From: JAIQFF01 sp963725615
GTDB lineage: Bacteria; Acidobacteriota; Terriglobia; Terriglobales; Acidobacteriaceae
Assembly (NCBI GenBank): GCA_963725615.1
Contig: CAVRZO010000002.1
Location: forward strand, 62,001 to 126,000
Reading direction: 5' to 3'
DNA length: 64,000 nt
Shown here: positions 61,113 through 64,000 of the stretch, in pieces
How positions within the stretch are numbered: the first letter of the stretch is position 1
Layout of the letters: each line of letters begins with the position of its first letter
Notes under the pieces: model-generated
Databases searched by the model: none
Seen by the model: only the letters and a program-made list of their open reading frames with translations
Told to the model about the DNA's origin: nothing
Program-made: the position numbers and the translations under genes

Positions 61113-62375
61113 ATGCCAACTGCATATCTGGAAGAAGTCAATCCGTGGGAAGCGCAGGTTGCCAGGTCCGACGTCGCCGCGCAGAAACTTGAACTCAACG
61201 AGGGTTTGTGGAGAATACTGCGCGAGCCCAGCCGGGAAGTAATCGTGCATATTCCGGTTCAGTTGGACGATGGGCGCCTGGAGGTGTTCACCGGTTTCCG
61301 GGTGCAGCATTCGATCGATCGCGGCCCGGCCAAGGGAGGAATCCGTTACACCCCAAACGTCACGCTGGACGAGACCCGCGCGCTGGCCAGTTGGATGACC
61401 TGGAAATGCGCTGTGGTGGATATTCCCTTCGGTGGCGCGGCCGGAGGAGTGATTTGCGATCCCGATAAGCTGTCCAAACGTGAACTGGAACGGCTGACGC
61501 GCCGTTATACGGCGGAGTTGATGGAACTGTTGGGGCCGGAGAAAGACGTTCCGGGTCCGGACATCAACACCGACGGGCAGATCATGGCCTGGATCATGGA
61601 TACCTATTCCATGCATGTGCGCCATACCGTCAACGCGGTTGTGACCGGGAAGCCATTGGAATTGGGAGGATCGCACGGGCGCATTGAAGCCACCGGGCGC
61701 GGCCTGATGATCGTCTGTGACGAGGCAGCCAAGAAACTCGGCATGAGTCCGGACCAGACCCGGGTCGTGATCCAGGGTTTCGGCAACGTGGGCTCGAATG
61801 CTGCCCGGTTGATGCGCCGCAGAGGGTACAAAATCGTTGGCGTATCCACCAGCAGGAGCGGGCTGTATAACAAGAACGGTATTGATATTGAGGCGCTCTC
61901 GCTGCACTACCAGCACAATCACACACTGAGCGGTTTTCCCGGCTGCGAAGAAACTAGTTCCGCCGAATTGCTGGTTACTGGCTGCGACATCCTTATTCCA
62001 GCCGCGCTCGAGAACCAGATCACCACACGTAATGCAGATCGGGTGAAGGCCAAGGTGCTCTGTGAGGGAGCGAATGGGCCCACCACCGCCGAGGCTGATG
62101 AGATTTTGGTGGACAAAGGTGTGTTCGTCATTCCTGACATCCTCGCCAACTCCGGCGGAGTAACCGTTTCCTACTTCGAGTGGGTGCAGGACCGTCAGGG
62201 ATATTTCTGGACCGAAGCAGTGGTCAACGATTATCTGCAGCACACCATGCGGACTGCTTTTGCGGAAGTGCTGAAGTACGCCGAGACCCACAACGTCAGC
62301 AATCGCATTGCAGCCTACATGCTGGCCATCGACCGGGTTGCCTTTACGCTGCGGCAGCGAGGAATCTACGCATAA
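61113..62375 (+). CDS. Glutamate/Leu/Phe/Val dehydrogenase family protein, catalytic lysine replaced
   Basis: 420 residues, normal length for hexameric glutamate dehydrogenase. Substrate motifs GPAKGGIRYTP (Lys74), MTWKCAVVD (Lys98) and GPDINTDGQ (Asp150) are kept, but the motif that normally reads GGxKGG is PFGGAAGGVICDP: the catalytic lysine position (equivalent to Lys125 of Clostridium symbiosum enzyme) is Ala110. The NAD-domain motif IQGFGNVGSNAARLM and the C-terminal NSGGVTVSYFEWVQ are intact. Several base changes separate Lys and this Ala codon (GCC), so a single sequencing error is unlikely. It may be inactive, regulatory or changed in chemistry. Confidence 0.88.
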   Translation: MPTAYLEEVNPWEAQVARSDVAAQKLELNEGLWRILREPSREVIVHIPVQLDDGRLEVFTGFRVQHSIDRGPAKGGIRYTPNVTLDETRALASWMTWKCAVVDIPFGGAAGGVICDPDKLSKRELERLTRRYTAELMELLGPEKDVPGPDINTDGQIMAWIMDTYSMHVRHTVNAVVTGKPLELGGSHGRIEATGRGLMIVCDEAAKKLGMSPDQTRVVIQGFGNVGSNAARLMRRRGYKIVGVSTSRSGLYNKNGIDIEALSLHYQHNHTLSGFPGCEETSSAELLVTGCDILIPAALENQITTRNADRVKAKVLCEGANGPTTAEADEILVDKGVFVIPDILANSGGVTVSYFEWVQDRQGYFWTEAVVNDYLQHTMRTAFAEVLKYAETHNVSNRIAAYMLAIDRVAFTLRQRGIYA

Positions 62376-62389
62376 AACTGGACCGGTGG

Positions 62390-63394
62390 ATGAACCCACA
62401 CCCCTGGTGGCGGCGAGTCGCGGGTGTCGCGGGACGCGGATTGGCTTTACTTTTCGTCATATTGATCTCCGGCTGGGCGGTGGCGGCGTTGTATTTCGAC
62501 CTGCTGCCCGGCCCCTCTCTGCGAACTGTTGCGGCGTCCGGGTACGGGATCGCAATGCTAGCGACGCTGCTGGTCTTCCGAGGACGCGGCAGAGGAATCG
62601 CAATCTGCGTGGCGGCATTCGTTCTGGTGCTGGCCTGGTGGCTTACCCTCAAGCCGTCGAATGACCGGGCCTGGCAACCCGACGTGGCGCAGACCGCATG
62701 GGCGGAAATAGACGGCGATCACGTCACCATTCACAACGTTCGCAACTGCGACTATCGCACCGAGGGCGACTACACGCCGCATTGGGAGACTCGCTCTTTC
62801 GACCTTTCGCAGATACGCGGCATGGATATCTTTTTCACCTACTGGGGCTCGCCCTGGATCGCGCATCCGATCGTCAGCTTCCAGTTTGGCGACAACGACT
62901 ACATCGCGATGTCCATCGAGACGCGGAAGGAAGTTGGCGAAGTGTACTCTGCCGTCCGTGGTTTTTTCCGCTATTACGAGCTGATTTACACGGTGAGCGA
63001 TGAGCGCGACGTGGTGCGTCTGCGCACCAATTTCCGCAAGGGTGAAGAAACGTATATTTTTCACACGCTGGCCACGCCCGAACATGCGCGGGCTACTTTC
63101 CTGAATTATCTGAAAAAGATAAACCGGATTCGAAACCGGCCAGAGTGGTACAACGCGCTGACCAACAACTGCACCACCAACATCGCTGCCGTGGCGGGAG
63201 AGCCGCAATGGGACTGGCGCGTTTTTCTGAACGGACACGCCGACCAGATGCTTTACGAACGAGGGGATCTGGCGACGGGAAATCTTTCATTCGCGCAGCT
63301 TAAAGAGCAGGCACATATCAATGCCGCGGCACGGGCCGCGGGAGATGATCCCGATTTCTCTCGCCGTATTCGGGAAGGTCGCGCGGGATTTTAG
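62390..63394 (+). CDS. DUF4105 family membrane protein
   Basis: 334 residues. Three N-terminal helices (LALLFVILISGWAVAALYF, TVAASGYGIAMLATLLVF, IAICVAAFVLVLAWWLTL) and a C-terminal soluble DUF4105 domain with FDLSQIRGMDIFFTYWGSP, GFFRYYELIYTVSDERD and YNALTNNCTTNI, where the Asn-Asn-Cys-Thr cluster resembles a papain-like active site. Family function is unknown, perhaps an envelope lipoprotein-processing or peptidase-like role. The ATG at 62390 lies 15 bases after the gdh stop, so the two are probably cotranscribed. Confidence 0.85.
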   Translation: MNPHPWWRRVAGVAGRGLALLFVILISGWAVAALYFDLLPGPSLRTVAASGYGIAMLATLLVFRGRGRGIAICVAAFVLVLAWWLTLKPSNDRAWQPDVAQTAWAEIDGDHVTIHNVRNCDYRTEGDYTPHWETRSFDLSQIRGMDIFFTYWGSPWIAHPIVSFQFGDNDYIAMSIETRKEVGEVYSAVRGFFRYYELIYTVSDERDVVRLRTNFRKGEETYIFHTLATPEHARATFLNYLKKINRIRNRPEWYNALTNNCTTNIAAVAGEPQWDWRVFLNGHADQMLYERGDLATGNLSFAQLKEQAHINAAARAAGDDPDFSRRIREGRAGF

Positions 63395-63417
63395 GAATCA
63401 CCACCAGCCACGTGGGG

Positions 63418-63513
63418 ACAGCCGCCCTCGGCTGTCCGGTCGAGCAACGCTCGACTGCCTTCTGCCGAAAAGCTAAATCTGGGGAGCTTCGCTGGACAGC
63501 CGAGGGCGGCTGT
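63418..63513. repeat. Perfect 20-bp inverted repeat between convergent genes
   Basis: ACAGCCGCCCTCGGCTGTCC (63418-63437) and its exact reverse complement (63494-63513). Inside is a second hairpin GTCGAGC-AAC-GCTCGAC. Outer CACGTGG sequences extend it. A further imperfect hairpin built on CCACCCTC follows at about 63538-63575. Likely a dispersed intergenic element also terminating the DUF4105 gene and the convergent sugar dehydrogenase gene. Confidence 0.7.
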
Positions 63514-63597
63514 CGCACGTGGTCTGTGCAGAGGGCTCCCACCCTCTCGCAAGGTACGCGAGGAGGGTGGGGCACCCTGAGATGAGAATCGGCACCC

Positions 63598-64000
63598 TTA
63601 CTGGGAGACCAGTTTCAGGACGATGCCGGCGCCGTAGTCGACTACGTATACTTCTCCAGCGGCATCCTGGCCGAGAGACGAGATAGTGCGACCGGTGGTG
63701 AGGAGGTCGTTACGAGTGAAGGTGTTGGCCGGCGATTCGGTCAGGCTGAATATCCTGCCGGTGAGATCGCCAAAGACGTACTTGTTCGCCAGGCTGGGGA
63801 TGGCGGTGCCTTTGTAGACGTATCCACCGATGACGGCGATGCCAATCGAGTGGTCATATTCGGCAATCGGCTGGATCTTGCCGCTGGTGTCGCAGCCCGA
63901 GGATGGGTTGAAGCAGTGCGCGCCTTCCATTACCCTCCAGCCGTAGTTTCCGCCCTTTTGGAGTATGTCAACTTCTTCAAAGCTTCCCTGGCCAACGTCG
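63598..64000 (-). CDS. PQQ-dependent sugar dehydrogenase-type protein, C-terminal fragment (window edge)
   Basis: The frame is open from 64000 to the stop at 63598. It reads DVGQGSFEEVDILQKGGNYG, then WRVMEGAHCFNP, YDHSIGIAVIGGYVYKGTAI, NKYVFGDLTGRIFSL, and ISSLGQDAAGEVYVVDYGAG: the last blades of a six-bladed propeller of the glucose/sorbosone dehydrogenase family (aldose sugar dehydrogenase-like). The start lies beyond the window. It would oxidise aldoses in the periplasm with PQQ if complete; some relatives are non-catalytic. Confidence 0.85.
   Translation of the reverse strand, partial: DVGQGSFEEVDILQKGGNYGWRVMEGAHCFNPSSGCDTSGKIQPIAEYDHSIGIAVIGGYVYKGTAIPSLANKYVFGDLTGRIFSLTESPANTFTRNDLLTTGRTISSLGQDAAGEVYVVDYGAGIVLKLVSQ

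Noticed and set aside
60990..62399. 469-codon open frame antisense to the GDH gene
   Set aside because: The plus-strand frame encodes an unmistakable GDH-family protein; the minus-strand translation has no domain.
1..64000. CRISPR arrays, tRNA or rRNA genes, transposases, integrases, prophage genes
   Set aside because: Looked for on both strands; no direct-repeat spacer pattern, no T-loop-type GGTTCRANNCC segments in a credible cloverleaf, and no mobile-element proteins among the coding regions.

Overview
The window (about 58% GC, dense coding on both strands) looks like chromosome of an Acidobacteriota member, most likely class Terriglobia. The evidence is gene content: an Oar-like TonB-dependent receptor with a carboxypeptidase-regulatory N-terminus, an acidobacterial-type VWFA protein, DUF2934, DUF3309 and DUF5666 proteins, a FecR protein with a W/Y/P-rich DUF6600-like region, and polymer-degrading glycosidases. 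I saw no phage, transposase, integrase, CRISPR array, rRNA or tRNA.

Layout. 0-3 kb: two-subunit molybdenum hydroxylase (2Fe-2S plus molybdopterin subunit), both genes frameshifted. 3-7.6 kb: small hypotheticals, a tandem paralog pair and a frameshifted GT39-like membrane glycosyltransferase. 7.7-10.7 kb: complete proton-translocating transhydrogenase operon pntA1-pntA2-pntB. 10.7-22 kb: small stress and accessory genes (cold shock protein, Hsp20, DUF2934, ABM-domain protein, zinc-ribbon proteins), an aminotransferase, an AsmA-like protein and a zinc-dependent phospholipase C-like protein. 22-26 kb: GAF-domain protein, EAL-HDOD protein, NDH-2-like dehydrogenase. 26.5-32.7 kb: TonB receptor with DUF5666 protein, and a PitA-type phosphate transporter.

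32.8-40.9 kb is a leftward L-fucose/fucoside operon: two SDR dehydrogenases (one very like Caulobacter D-xylose/L-fucose 1-dehydrogenase), a frameshifted GH1 beta-glycosidase, FucP, two exported GH29 alpha-fucosidases and a RhaM-type mutarotase. The logic is to release fucose in the periplasm, import it by proton symport, interconvert its anomers and oxidise it without phosphorylation. 41.3-46.7 kb is an NtrB/NtrC-like pair followed by a FecR/DUF6600 surface protein with a strong sigma-54 promoter match and two upstream dyads. 47.9-49.9 kb is a GH97 glycosidase. 50.2-55.1 kb collects ammonia-releasing enzymes (EutB, EutC, fungal-type cytosine deaminase, a VWFA protein, adenosine deaminase). 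Then come a frameshifted MATE transporter, a NhaR-like LysR regulator, a secreted helical protein, a lone receiver, a TPR lipoprotein, a glutamate-dehydrogenase-family protein, a DUF4105 protein and the C-terminal part of a PQQ-type sugar dehydrogenase cut by the window edge.

Points most worth a second look: (1) the glutamate dehydrogenase homologue has Ala where the family's catalytic lysine sits (GGAAGG instead of GGxKGG), with its other signature residues kept; (2) the NtrBC-like pair beside a sigma-54 promoter driving a FecR/DUF6600 protein; (3) five genes each broken by a net +1 base, each restored to full family length by removing one base, which is either assembly error or real decay and needs read-level checking; (4) the deaminase/ammonia-lyase cluster.
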